Assembly: GCA_039545275.1 (NCBI GenBank)
Contig: BCHS01000010.1
Coordinates: 248,001 to 312,000 of the forward strand
Direction: 5' to 3'
DNA: 64,000 nucleotides
Source of the DNA: Pseudomicrostroma phylloplanum
Taxonomy: Eukaryota > Basidiomycota > Exobasidiomycetes > Microstromatales
Below the pieces are notes generated by a model that saw only the letters and a list, made by a program, of their open reading frames with translations, ran no database searches and was not told the origin of the DNA. The position numbers and the translations under genes were made by a program. Position 1 is the stretch's first letter; each line of letters starts with the position of its first letter. This document shows positions 22,052 through 33,200 of this stretch, piece after piece.

Positions 22052-22322
22052 GCGGCGGGCACTCCAGTGTGAGGAGAAGATAGGTGTTGGGAACGCCTGT
22101 GCCCTGTCTGCTCCACTTACACGGCTTCCCGTTGCACGTACCTGTCACAAGTCGAGGTACCCAATGTCATCACAATTTCTGTATGATCCGACACGTCCAG
22201 TGATAGATGCTTTGATTGGATGAAAGTGAAGACGAAGCTACTTGGATGCATAAATGACAAAGAGTAAACGAAGGTGAGAAGCGATGTGATGTGCGTGAGA
22301 TAGGCAGACGGGCCGGCTACTC

Positions 22323-23977
22323 TTAATCGCCTCTTTGACGCTTGTTGGCGCGATCGTCGCCCGAAGGGCCTGAAGGAGCGTTGGGCATCCCTTGACCCAT
22401 ACCGCCTCCGCCGCCGCCACCTCCACCGAAGAAGTTTGGGTTCTACATCGCGAGAAGGGAGAATGAGAGAGTCAGCTGATCTGCGACGCACGAGCTCAGA
22501 CTAGCAGAACGCTGCCTATACTCACAAAGTGACCGCCGCCGCCCATGCCGGGCATCATTCCACCTCCCCTACCCATCCCGCCTCTGCCTCCATACCCGCC
22601 TCTCATCATACCGCCCCTGCCCATGTTGCCTCCCATCCCACCGCCGGCGCCCCCACCCATGAATCCGCCCATACCGGGCATGCCACCCATCATCATGCCG
22701 CCCATACCGCCCATGGCGGGGTTCATCATCCCGCCCGGACCGAAGGGCACCTGGGGTCGGCCCATCATGCCACCGCCGCCGTTGCCTCCCATTCGGATGG
22801 GAGCTCCTGCAATGGGAGCAGGAGGCATGCCTGGCGCGCCTGGGCGAGGAGGTGGACCGCCGTTGGTGCGTGCGCCCATGGGCTGGCGGGGGTTGTTCAT
22901 GTTGTTGCGATCCTTCGGCGGCGGTTCTTTGGGTAGTGTTTTGAAAGGATTGCCGTTGGCGGATGTTGTCAGTGTGACATTGCAGCGCTTGTATTGGAAG
23001 TCACTGAGAGAGGGAGAAGAGGATGGACGGTGTTAAGCATCAGTAGCTGTGTACAACACTATTACGGCTGCTTCTACTGCGACTGACTTCTCCTCAAACC
23101 ACCGCTTCAACTGCTGAGCCTCGTCTTCTGTGCCCATTTCGACGTATGCGACACCTTTTGACTTTCCATTGACCTTGTGTTCCGAGAAGGTCACATCGTT
23201 GACCGAGATGACCACGTCTGCCTGCTGAGCTACTTTTCGAATATCCTCGTCTGTAGTCCACTGTGAGCGAAAGGGACAAACAAGGTCAGAAGAGGACTCT
23301 TGGAGGTGGCATAGTCTGCAAGGAGACTCACCCAATTCAGTTCGCCCACGTATAGCGAGTTCTGGACAGTAGGATCTGTGTTCTTTGGGCGGCCTAACAA
23401 AGCATCCCGGGCGGTGATCTGTGGTGTTGGGGTACCGCCTGCTTGGCTATCCATCGGTGTCGACCCCGCATGCTGGTTCTATTACGGACAGAAGAGTCAA
23501 GATGAGCTGCAAAACAACGATCTAGAGTGAGTGAAGTCTACTCACCCTGTCCTCCTCCGGATGGCCGTCATCCCGGGGCCTCTTTGCTCCTGCTTGCGCT
23601 CCAGCTGCAGATGTAGATGGTTCGTTGCTGCCACTACCGCCAATACCTGCATCGTCCTCTCCTAGCAAGTCTTGGTCATCATTTGCTTGGTCTTTGCTTC
23701 CTCCATCAACTGCCGAGTAGAGGTCGGTATCCTGGGGGCCGAGCGAGGAAGGATATGGGCGAGTCAGAAGACGTGTCAAGCGATGCCATCACGGAGGAAA
23801 TTCTTTTCATCGTGCTTGGCCAGCCATCGTACTGAGCCGTCATTCTCTGATTGTGCCTTCGGTATGCCCCAACTAACTCCTCTGAAAAGACTCTACACAT
23901 GCCAGCCAGTTGGACCACCTGCTCTCTACGGTCTGAAGGATACTCACGCCATACAGGTCAAAGTTGTCGTCGTCCAT
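22323..23977 (-). CDS. CFIm68/CPSF6-like RRM protein (3'-end processing)
   Basis: Six minus-strand exons (23977-23948, 23731-23546, 23478-23332, 23260-23088, 23003-22526, 22442-22323) encode 377 residues. The start [10 protein letters not shown] is short and acidic, as in CPSF6. The RRM (residues about 112-188) begins [17 protein letters not shown] and includes [11 protein letters not shown] (RNP1). LxWWTTDED is the diagnostic strand-helix start of CFIm68/CPSF6-7, subunits of cleavage factor I that help choose poly(A) sites. The tail (about 225-340) is Gly/Met/Pro-rich with repeated GGMGG units and ends in a basic KRQRGD. The intron between exons 3 and 4 splits the two Trp of the WW pair. Exon 4 uses GTCAGT and the rest GTGAGT. 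A generic hnRNP-like RRM protein is the alternative; the WWTTDED block makes the CFIm type more likely. Confidence 0.8.
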
Positions 23978-25027
23978 GGCGGCTGTCTCGCTACGATCAC
24001 AGCTACAATCAAATCTGTGCAGTTGTGACTACCGATCTATTTCCTGGCTTTGTTCGAATGCCTGCCCAAATCTACTACTACACAGTGAGCGTCTCTTTTG
24101 AGATTCCTTTACGTTGTGCGCCCGCACTGGTCCTCTACAAATTGTTTGCCCTAGTATAGAGCCAAGCAAAGATCGAACAGGAAGTTCCAAAAGCAGCTGG
24201 TGAGAATGCTCTGGGCAATGCAATACAGGGCAGAGGCGATGCTAGTGGAGACAAGAAGGCGTATGGAGTAGGCAGAGGTGATGTTGGTGTGGTTGGACTA
24301 CAGTGGGAGCTTTGCGGACGGAGCTGAGAAGATGTGGGTCGCCAGATGGACCCGTTCCGACCTCGAGATGCCCCGCCCTCGACAGCGCACAGCCGCCAGC
24401 CCTGACTCGTGTCGGGACGGAACGCGCTCAGGACGCTTCTCCCCTCGCACATGGTACGGACTGCAGCGACTGAGGGTTAGACAGTCCCTGGAAGCGGTAG
24501 CGATGATCACTTGAGGCGAGTCATGAGGTCTTCGTGAGCACCTTGGCCAAACTTTTGTACAGAACGTAAGCGGCGCGGCCAATGTCCTCTACCAGGCTGA
24601 GATCTACTTAGCAGCCAAACGGCTTCATAGAGGATCCCTCTGCCGACGCCATCTCTCTCGCCATTGCTGAGTGCTCTGCCGTGACGGGGGTAGCTCCAAC
24701 CTTCCGGGTCAAGGACTTGGTGATGCCTGTAGCGATGCTATGCTAGGCTACTTGTCCCCGCCGGGCGCACGAAGCGGGCGTATGAGTCTTAGTCCCGCTT
24801 AACCCTTGCCGGTGTGTGAAAGGGCGAGGCTTGGCTGGCGGCCGGGCTGGCGGGCTGGCGCGGCGGTTGCTGCATGTGCCGCCCCCGCGTGCAGCTCGGG
24901 CGCCGGTATGCGGGGGGCGGTCACTTATAACCAGTAGCCGGTTCGCCCTGGCTCCACTCTTTCTACCTCCGTCTTGTCATCTGTCCTCTTCTTCCCTATT
25001 ATCCTATACACCTCATCTATATACAGC
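23978..25027. promoter_or_regulatory. Divergent spacer: CFIm-like gene and isocitrate lyase promoter
   Basis: This 1.05 kb spacer has no supported gene. A TATA-like CTTATAAC (24924-24931) lies about 98 bases before the isocitrate lyase ATG, followed by a CT-rich leader. GC-rich palindromic-like stretches (about 24830-24900) precede it. Isocitrate lyase genes are normally carbon-source regulated, but no known carbon-response site was identified with confidence. Confidence 0.45.
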
Positions 25028-26757
25028 ATGCCATCCATCGCCGGAACTGGATCCGACTCTGAGTTGCAGAACTTCCAGCAGGAGGTTGCTGCCGTCAAGA
25101 AGTGGTGGAGCGTGAGTGTCTTCCTCAGCATGGCCATCATAATGTGTTTGCGGCACGCGCTGCAACCCTTCCTATTACTCACTGACATTTTGGCGATGAC
25201 CTATCTCATTCCCAGGAACCCCGATTTGCTCGCACCAAGCGACCATACACTGCCGAAGATGTCGTCTCGAAGCGAGGCACCATCCCGCTGCACTATCCTT
25301 CCGATGTGCAGGCCAAGAAGCTTTGGGCTACCCTTGAGGGCCACGCCCGCAACGGCACCACCTCTCACACCTACGGTGCCCTGGACCCTGTGCAGGTGAC
25401 CCAGATGGCCAAGTACCTCGAGACTGTCTACGTCTCTGGTTGGCAATCTTCTTCTACCGCCTCGAGCACAAATGAGCCAGGACCCGATCTCGCCGACTAC
25501 CCTTACAACACCGTCCCCAACAAGGTTGAGCACCTCTTCATGGCTCAGCTCTTCCACGACCGAAAGCAGCGCGAATCGCGAGTGCGAATGTCGCCAGAGC
25601 AGCGAGCGCAGCAACCAGCTGTCGACTACCTGCGACCCATTGTTGCTGACGCTGACACCGGACACGGTGGTCTGACTGCCGTCATGAAGCTCACCAAGCT
25701 TTTCGTCGAGAAGGGAGCCGCTGGAATTCACATCGAGGACCAGGCTGCTGGTACAAAGAAGTGTGGTCACATGGCCGGTAAGGTGCTGGTGCCCATTTCC
25801 GAGCACATCAACCGATTGGTGGCCATCCGTTTCCAGTACGATGTGATGGGTGTGGAGAACCTCGTCGTCGCTCGAACCGACTCGGAGGCTGCTACCCTGC
25901 TCACCTCCAACGTCGACGAGCGAGACCACCCCTTCGTTCTCGGATCCACCAACCCCAACCTCGAGCCCCTTGTGTCTGTCATGACACGTGCTGAGCGCGA
26001 GGGTAAGAACGGTGACGATCTCGCTGCCATCGAGGCCGACTGGACCTCGCAGGCGAAGCTCATGCTCTTCACAGACGCTGTCGCCGACAAGCTGAGGCAG
26101 ACTGGCGGCAACGTCCAGGGCTTCTTGAACGAGGCTGCGCACAAGGCAAACCACGTCGCTCGTCAGATTGCGGCCAAGTACGGCGTTGATGCCAAGTCTG
26201 GCTTCTTCTGGGACTGGGACCACCCACGAACCCGTGAGGGTTACTACCAGTACCAGGGTGGAACACAGTGTGCCGTCAACCGAGCCATTGCCTTTGCGCC
26301 CCACACCGACCTGATCTGGATGGAGACCAAGTCCCCCATCCTCGCCCAGGCCAAGGAGTTCTCTGACGGTGTCCGCTCTGCCGTGCCCGGCCAATGGCTG
26401 GCCTACAACCTGTCGCCGTCGTTCAACTGGGACGCCGCCAAGCTGTCTGCGGACCAGATGAAGTCGTACGTCTGGGATCTGGCCAAGCTGGGCTTCGTCT
26501 GGCAGTTCATCACCCTCGCCGGTCTGCACACAAACGCCTACATCTCCGACCTGTTCGCCAAGAACTTCGCAGCCGAGGGCATGAAGGCCTACGTCGAGGT
26601 TGTGCAACGAAAGGAGCGGGAGATTGGCTGCGACGTCCTCACGCATCAAAAGTGGTCCGGAGCAGAATACCTAGACGCCCTGCTCAAGGCAGTGTCCGGC
26701 GGTGTGTCCAGCACAGCTGCCATGGGCAAGGGTGTGACCGAGGACCAGTTCAAGTAG
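25028..26757 (+). CDS. ICL1: Isocitrate lyase (glyoxylate cycle)
   Basis: Exons 25028-25111 and 25216-26757 join to 541 residues, the normal fungal length. The enzyme splits isocitrate into glyoxylate and succinate and is needed for growth on acetate, fatty acids or ethanol. The active-site signature KKCGHM is present (Cys at about residue 211), together with [10 protein letters not shown] and [12 protein letters not shown]. The long eukaryotic insert between the N-terminal and catalytic halves is present. The C-terminus is EDQFK, with no SKL-type peroxisome signal, so location (cytosolic or imported otherwise) cannot be told from the tail. A 482-codon open frame on the opposite strand is a codon-bias shadow. 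Confidence 0.98.
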
Positions 26758-27683
26758 ATTGTCTGTCTGTATTGAGAAATATCAATTTCGCTTGTAGCCA
26801 CGTAGCCCGTCGTCCCGTAGCCCGTGCACCCGGTCCCACGGTCAATATGATCATTCTTACTTCATCAGTACCCCTGCATCCGACTAGGTTCTCCCGACCC
26901 CTCAGACCCTTCAGACCGAGTGTGGGGTAGTGCTGGACTCAGGGCCGGTGAATTTACGCGCTCAGAGCCGACGGTCGACTTGGAAGCAAGGCGTAGGCTC
27001 TGACGCCTGTCGGTCGGGTAGCTGCGCGGTATCGGGCCGAGCGTCGAGGAGCGTGTAGCTGGACTAGCGTGGTTGGCGGGCGGCGCATCATGACGTCAAA
27101 TGCGCTAGGGTTCAACGCCGGCCGATGCCGCGCGGAAGGCTTCGCTAAGGCACTAGCGCCGTCCCCTTCGCCATTCTGGCCGATCTAAAGGCCGATGCGG
27201 ACAGGGTCAGGGTTTGCGCGTATCGCACGCGGATACGGGAAGGGCGGGCAGCTGGGCGGACATGGGCTCCTTATCACATCAGACGAGGCAGCTCAGCTGG
27301 AAAACCTCTCGGAGCAGGGGCACAGTACTCCAAGGCGTAAACGGGGTGCAGCAGGAGACAGAGCGGAGTCGTTCTTGGCAAGGTAGAGAGTAGCACCGTC
27401 GTCATCCCAAGTTGCGTGGGAGAGGCTATATGTCTGCACAACGGCCTTTGCCTTCCCCGCATTTCTCCCACTTCGCTTCCATACCCTTCATCTTCGTATG
27501 CGACTGTAGACTTGCGAGGAGGTCTTTTTCGTTCAGCAAGCAAGGACAAGCACAGTAGTCTCTAGACTAGGATCAGTTGAGCCTCCAAGCGTCACTAACA
27601 AGCGAGCAACTCCAGCCAAGTTCGCTCTACTTCTCAGCTCTGCATCGCAGGAATTTTCTTACATCAGAAACAGCTTGAGTACG
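26758..27683. promoter_or_regulatory. Isocitrate lyase 3' region and MFS transporter promoter
   Basis: No gene is seen in these 926 bases. The stretch holds a perfect CRE palindrome TGACGTCA (27091-27098) about 590 bases upstream of the transporter ATG, inside a GC-rich palindromic segment (27050-27180). An AT/CA-rich leader follows. Confidence 0.5.
27091..27098. promoter_or_regulatory. CRE/ATF palindrome TGACGTCA
   Basis: This exact 8-base palindrome is the canonical binding site of ATF/CREB-type bZIP factors, which in fungi often act in stress response. Its link to the transporter gene downstream is inference from position. Confidence 0.45.
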
Positions 27684-29486
27684 ATGGCTGGGACCATCAA
27701 TGAAAAAAATTACGCCATGGCAGAGCAGAATGACCGCCCTACCATCGCCACAGGGGGAACATCTCCTGATGAGGCCGCCTCTTCCAACTCATCCGCCACA
27801 AGGCACGAGCAGGCCAAGAAAGATCGAGCCCTGCAGGAGAAGGGACCTGTTACGAATGTCCAGGCCGAAGAGGGCGACGCCGATGGCCATGAGACCAAGC
27901 TCCCGCACCCAGACAATGAAGGCAGGGTAGAGCTCAGCGAAGACGCTGGTTGGAATTCCACCGCTTACGCTTGGTCCACCGGCAAGAAATGGTGGGTTCT
28001 TTCCGTCATCTTCCTCGTCCAGGTCTCCATGAACTTCAACACCTCGGTATGGCCCAATGCACTGGACTCTGTTCAGGAGATCTTCGGTGTCAGCGAACAG
28101 GGCGCTCGAACAACACAGATGATCTTCCTGGTCTTCTACGCCTTTGGATGTGAGCTCTGGGCTCCCTTTTCCGAAGAGTTCGGAAGAAGGCCTATCCTGC
28201 AGCTGTCCCTCTTCCTCGTCAACATTTGGCAGATCCTTGGTGCCTTTGCACCTAACTTCGGATCTCTCCTCGTGGCCCGAGCACTGGGTGGTGTCTGCAC
28301 TGCTGGTGGATCGGTGACGCTCGGTATGGTTGCTGACCTCTACGATGTCGACAACCAGCAATACGCCGTCGCCTTCATCGTGCTCTCTTCCGTCGGTGGA
28401 ACTTCCGTCGGTCCCGTCATCGGTGGTTACCTCCAGCAGTATGCTTCGTACCGATGGATCTTCTGGACTCAGTTGATTTTCGGAGGTGCAGTCCAGATCC
28501 TACACTTCTTCACAGTTCCCGAAACTCGTGCCACTTGCATGCTCGACAAGGAAGCCAAGAGGAGGAGGAAGGCCGGAGAGTCTCACATCTACGGCCCCAA
28601 CGAGCTCAAGGAGAACAGGTTTACTCTCAAGGAGTTTGGTTCATACGTCATCCGCCCCTTCGAGATGTTCGTTCGTGAGCCAATTGTCTTGTCCATGTCT
28701 CTTCTGTCTGGTTTCTCCGACGCCCTCATCTTCACCTTCCTCGAGGCCTTCACACCCGTCTTTGAGCAGTGGGGCTTTAGTCCAGGTCAACTTGGTCTCG
28801 CCTACATTCCCATCAACATCGGCTACCTCCTCGGTTTCCTTGCCTTCCTGCCAGTCTGTCACAGGCAGCGTGTCATCCGACGTACAAAGGGCAATGATGC
28901 GCTGCTTCCAGAGGCTCGTCTCTGGCTCTTGCTCTACTTGGCCCCTCTCGAGCCCATTGGTCTCTTTGGTTTCGCTTGGACCTCGTTGGGTCCACCTCAG
29001 GTGCACTGGATTGCTCCCATGATCTTCGCCTGCCTCATTGCCATCGCCAACTACGCTATCTACATGGCCACGATCGATTACATGATCGCTGCCTACGGAC
29101 CATACAGTGCCTCGGCCACTGGAGGTAATGGTCTTGCTAGAGATTTCCTAGCGGGTATCAGCGCCATGTACGCAGGACCGCTTTACCAAAACTTACCAAG
29201 GTACCCACTGGAATACGCCTCGACGATTCTGGCCTGTATCGGTGTCCTGGTGATGATCCCGGTGTACGTCCTGTATATGAAGGGTCCAATTGTGCGAAAG
29301 AAGTCCAAGTTCGCTCAGAGTCTTGCTGCTGGAAGGAAGGACCGTCACAAGCGTCACGAGATGCCCGAGCGCAACTTGGAGCACGGCCATGCCGAGATGC
29401 CCCACAAGCTCGAGGCAGCACCTTCTGGCGGCTATGATGACGAGGAAGAGACTGGTGTTCGCAACCCTTACACCGTCAAGTTGTAG
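27684..29486 (+). CDS. MFS transporter, DHA1 drug/polyamine:H+ antiporter type
   Basis: A single exon of 600 residues begins MAGTINEKNY. An acidic, hydrophilic N-terminus (about residues 1-105) is followed by twelve hydrophobic segments starting near KWWVLSVIFLVQ. The DHA1 landmarks are visible: WPNALDSVQEIFGVSEQ, the motif-A region EEFGRRPILQ, motif C-like GGTSVGPVIGGYLQQY and YRWIFWTQLIF, then PETRATCMLDKEAKRRRK in the central loop. These features match fungal polyamine or drug exporters of the plasma membrane. The substrate cannot be told from the sequence. The C-terminal tail is long, basic then acidic. A TTG nine bases upstream is in frame but not a likely start. Confidence 0.93.
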   Translation: MAGTINEKNYAMAEQNDRPTIATGGTSPDEAASSNSSATRHEQAKKDRALQEKGPVTNVQAEEGDADGHETKLPHPDNEGRVELSEDAGWNSTAYAWSTGKKWWVLSVIFLVQVSMNFNTSVWPNALDSVQEIFGVSEQGARTTQMIFLVFYAFGCELWAPFSEEFGRRPILQLSLFLVNIWQILGAFAPNFGSLLVARALGGVCTAGGSVTLGMVADLYDVDNQQYAVAFIVLSSVGGTSVGPVIGGYLQQYASYRWIFWTQLIFGGAVQILHFFTVPETRATCMLDKEAKRRRKAGESHIYGPNELKENRFTLKEFGSYVIRPFEMFVREPIVLSMSLLSGFSDALIFTFLEAFTPVFEQWGFSPGQLGLAYIPINIGYLLGFLAFLPVCHRQRVIRRTKGNDALLPEARLWLLLYLAPLEPIGLFGFAWTSLGPPQVHWIAPMIFACLIAIANYAIYMATIDYMIAAYGPYSASATGGNGLARDFLAGISAMYAGPLYQNLPRYPLEYASTILACIGVLVMIPVYVLYMKGPIVRKKSKFAQSLAAGRKDRHKRHEMPERNLEHGHAEMPHKLEAAPSGGYDDEEETGVRNPYTVKL

Positions 29487-30244
29487 TTAGTTGGCTGTGT
29501 CACCTCTTCGCAGTCACAGAGACGAGACAGTCTCGTTGTGTACAATACTCTACGGTTCATAGAGCCAGTACCTTCTTCTTTGCTTGATTTTCAGTACCAG
29601 ATCCATTGACCCTCCTCCTGTCCGAAAGCCTTCGCGTTTGCAGAATTTTTGGTTTGTTGACGCAAAGCTATGAGGAGCAGCAGTGCAGTGAGCGATGCAC
29701 TGAGTCAGATTGAGACGGAGATCAACACTGAGCGCCGAGGCGGACATGGGAGTCCCCGCAAAGTCACACATAGACAGCGAGAGCTAAACGCAACCTCTGT
29801 TGGAACAGCGACACATATAAAGGGAGAGCTTAAAGATAATATATTCGTGCAACAGCGCTGGACCTGCCAGATGCGTAGACAGTGTGACCGGAGGAAGACA
29901 GCGTGAGACGGAGCAGCATATACAAAGGAGACGTGGCGGGAAGTAAGCGGTGCGTGACAAGACATAGCGAGACAGTGACTGAGAAAGCGTGACGTGAGGG
30001 ACATTTTTGCCCGTAGGAAGACCGATGGCGATGTAGATGGAGCGTGTGGGCGAGACCCGAATGATTGTGAGGGCCACAGAGGGCCGATGTGGTCGTTGCG
30101 TCTGGTTACAGACGAGAGTTGGTGTGAGAAGGCGTCGAGACCTGCTCGGTGTAGTATGTAAGGCCCGACGAGAAACGGGGCCTTACAATGTAAGGAACGA
30201 AAGCGGGGTCCAGCCCTTGCCCATCGGTTCATGAGCTGCGACGA
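29487..30244. other. Convergent 3' spacer: MFS transporter and RhoGEF
   Basis: These 758 bases form the 3' flank of two converging genes. Composition is mixed and moderately AT-rich near 29560-29660. Overlapping small ORFs on both strands show no recognisable domain. Nothing else is seen. Confidence 0.65.
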
Positions 30245-33200
30245 TCAGCAGGGCGCGGCACTATTGTTGATGCTCTCGCACCACGAAGCAGCCTCAGCAG
30301 GCGTCGCAGCGGAGAAGTAGTACACCCTCTTGCCATCGACAATGCGGAGCTGCTTCGACTGGCCTACCAGCTGACAAAGCTGAGCGTCGGGGCCGGTCGG
30401 CCGGATGCTCAAGATGGAGAAAATCTCGAATTGACGAGTGTCTGCTGACGAGAAGGTGGAGCTGATCGACGGCGAGCGGACCTCACGCAGGACGACGCAG
30501 ATGTCGTTGCAGAGGAGCAGCGTGAGGTCCTGCAAGAACGTCTGCGTTCTCAGACAGTCGACTTGCTGAACGTCTTTGCCACGTCCAGAAAAGGCGCCAT
30601 CATGCAGCGCCTCCTCGTCGTCGACTGCACCGTCGACTTTGAAAGCGGGGACCCTCTGTACGACTCTGCGTAACGTGAGAGACCCGTCACGCACAAGGCG
30701 GCGGTGAGGCTGGACGAGAGGCATCGGCCACCTGCCCCGCAGACGACCCTGCCAAGCAAGAAGCTTCTTGTCTTGTTCCGACTGCCTCTTGCTCTCGTTG
30801 ACGCTTGCAGCGATACTAGTGATCTGACCCAGGGCAACATTGACCGCATCAGGATTGGCGAGGCGAGTGGGATCGGTACTCCTTGCCAGCTCTTTGAGTA
30901 GCATTTCGTAGCGAGGCAGCCGTTGAACGGGAAGTAGCGTGTAGCTCTGCAAGTTGAGCTGCGTGTGTCGAGGGTCGGCTCTGCAGCGCTTCATGAAGGC
31001 TCTGAACCTCTTCTTCTGACTGGACGACATGACCACCTCTCCTGCGTCTTTGCTAGGAGATTCCTTCAGACCCAGGGACAGACTGTGGCTGCTGCTGCTG
31101 CTGGCGGCCATCCAGGCAGTGATGCGAGCCTGGGCCTCATCGCAGCCGTTGACGTACGTTGAGTACATGCGGAAGAAGGCGGAGTGCTTGCAGAACACAC
31201 CAGCAACGGCCTCGGCAGCACTTGCAGTCAGTTGAGCATCCTGCTCAGGGTCCATTTCGGAACCTTCCGACGTGAAAATCGCATCAGCAGCATGACGAAG
31301 AGAGGGTAGGAAGGCACCCTGATGGAACTGTAGAAGTCCTTCAACGTTGTTGAAGACACCACGATGATCCTGGGGCGTCAACACGGGCTGCCCATTACTG
31401 GGATCGGGCACTCGAGCTGGCTTGACGTAGATGTCACAGAGCTCCTGCAGACCACGCAGGTAGGACTGCTCCGTAGAGATGATTTCGGAGATGATCCGTC
31501 TTCTTCTTGTCGAGTTGTCTTTTACTTCCCCAGCACTGGGTTGTGCGCCCAAGAGCCGACTTCGCACGGGCGAAGAAGCCCCGCTGCTAGGCGCCGAGTT
31601 CAAGTCGTATCCGTGCAAGGAAGAATCGCCGCTCCAATTGATGGACATGGCCTGAGAACTGCCATAGTCCGAAGAGAAGCTTCCGGTGCCGCTGTGATGC
31701 GAACTGGAGGTGCTCAATCCAGGACGCATCGCCTGGCTGGTGGTCTTGGCAGTGAGATCGTCAAGATCGCGGAGGTAGCATAGAAGAGCTCTGACATGAC
31801 GCAGCGCCTTCATCGGATCTTCTTCGCTGGGGGTTGATTCTCCCTCGTTTGGCGACGGAGAAGACTGCAGCAGGGGCAAATAGCTCAGACGCGAGCTTCG
31901 TGGATTCGTTGGCGATTCCGTTGACTGGGCGTCCCCAATCCGACTGAGTTCTGGCCTCTGTTGACCATGCGTGGTCTCGTGTGATTGACTGGGCTTCGGC
32001 GCAGGCGAGGAAGAAGAAAGCTTCCTGAAGCCAAGTACCGAGCCGGTGCGATCCTCTTCGCGTCGGGCACTTGACTCGCTTTGCGATATGCTGAGGCCGT
32101 GGATATTTGGGTTGGACCCCTTTCGCGTGACCCTCTTGAAGAAGCCCCACTTGCCATCTGACTCGCTGGTCTTTGGTCGGCGAGCAATGGCCCGACGAGG
32201 TGCAACCTCGTTGGTGAAATCCGCCCGATTGCCACTGCCCTTGGCACCACTGCTCCAGTTTGAGTCATCCTGGAGGACTTCGACAACTGCTGAGTCGTTA
32301 CTGAAGCGAGACTGACTGCTTTCAGACACTTGCCTAGAAGATGCCAAACTGGAGCCTATCGGAGTTCGACGACCTCTTTCGGCCGGTGAGCCTGGCCACT
32401 CCTCATGGGCCGGAGAATCGACTACGGGCGACCATGGCACTTGCGACGAATCCCGGAAAGCTAGCGATGCCGGAAACTGGCCAGGGAGCATTGTCGCCAT
32501 GAGCCCCAACCATGTACCCTGGAAAGGATTGCCATATACGTATAGTCGCTCGAGGCCGTTCAGGAGATGCAGCCAGCTCGGCAAGTGTGAAAGACGGTTG
32601 TTCCTGAGGCTCAGGACGGAGAGCGAGGTCAGACGACTCGCAGCGAATGGTATTGAGCCAAGCTCGGCTTCGTCCGCAATGAGGACCCGCAACTTTGAAA
32701 GGTCGCCCAACCATGCAGGGAGAGAGCCGAGCTTGTTGCCGGATACGTTGAGCTCTTCGAGCTGGCAACACTCCGAGAGACAAGACGGGAGCGATTCGAG
32801 ACCAGTGCTGGAAACGTCGAGCACCAGTAGGCTCTTCGAGCAAAGGCGCAGAGCCCGTTCCAAGAATGGAAGCTGCTCTGCGCTCTTACAGTGCGAGACG
32901 ATGAGATGAGTCGTGTGGGCATCGATCTCATGCTCGAAGTCTCGTGGCTGACGTCCTTGGCCTTCAACGATGCTCCCATTTCCATCTTCTGCCACTTGGA
33001 CGGCACTTGCGTGCAACTTCGAATTGTCGAGTGCTCGCACAAGTTCATCCATATCTAGCATTGCTGCCGAGTTTCGACGGCTTTCGTTATCCTCACTGCG
33101 AGCATAGGGAAGTAGACTACCCTCTTCTTCGAGCTCCTCCATACCACTTCCACCTCGGCTGGTACTTGCCATGGAGCTTTTGCTGCCGCTCCTCGACAGG

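Noticed and set aside
25201..26649. A 482-codon open frame antisense to isocitrate lyase
   Set aside because: It mirrors a strongly codon-biased gene on the other strand, has no recognisable domain, and is Val/Gly/Leu-skewed as expected of a shadow frame.
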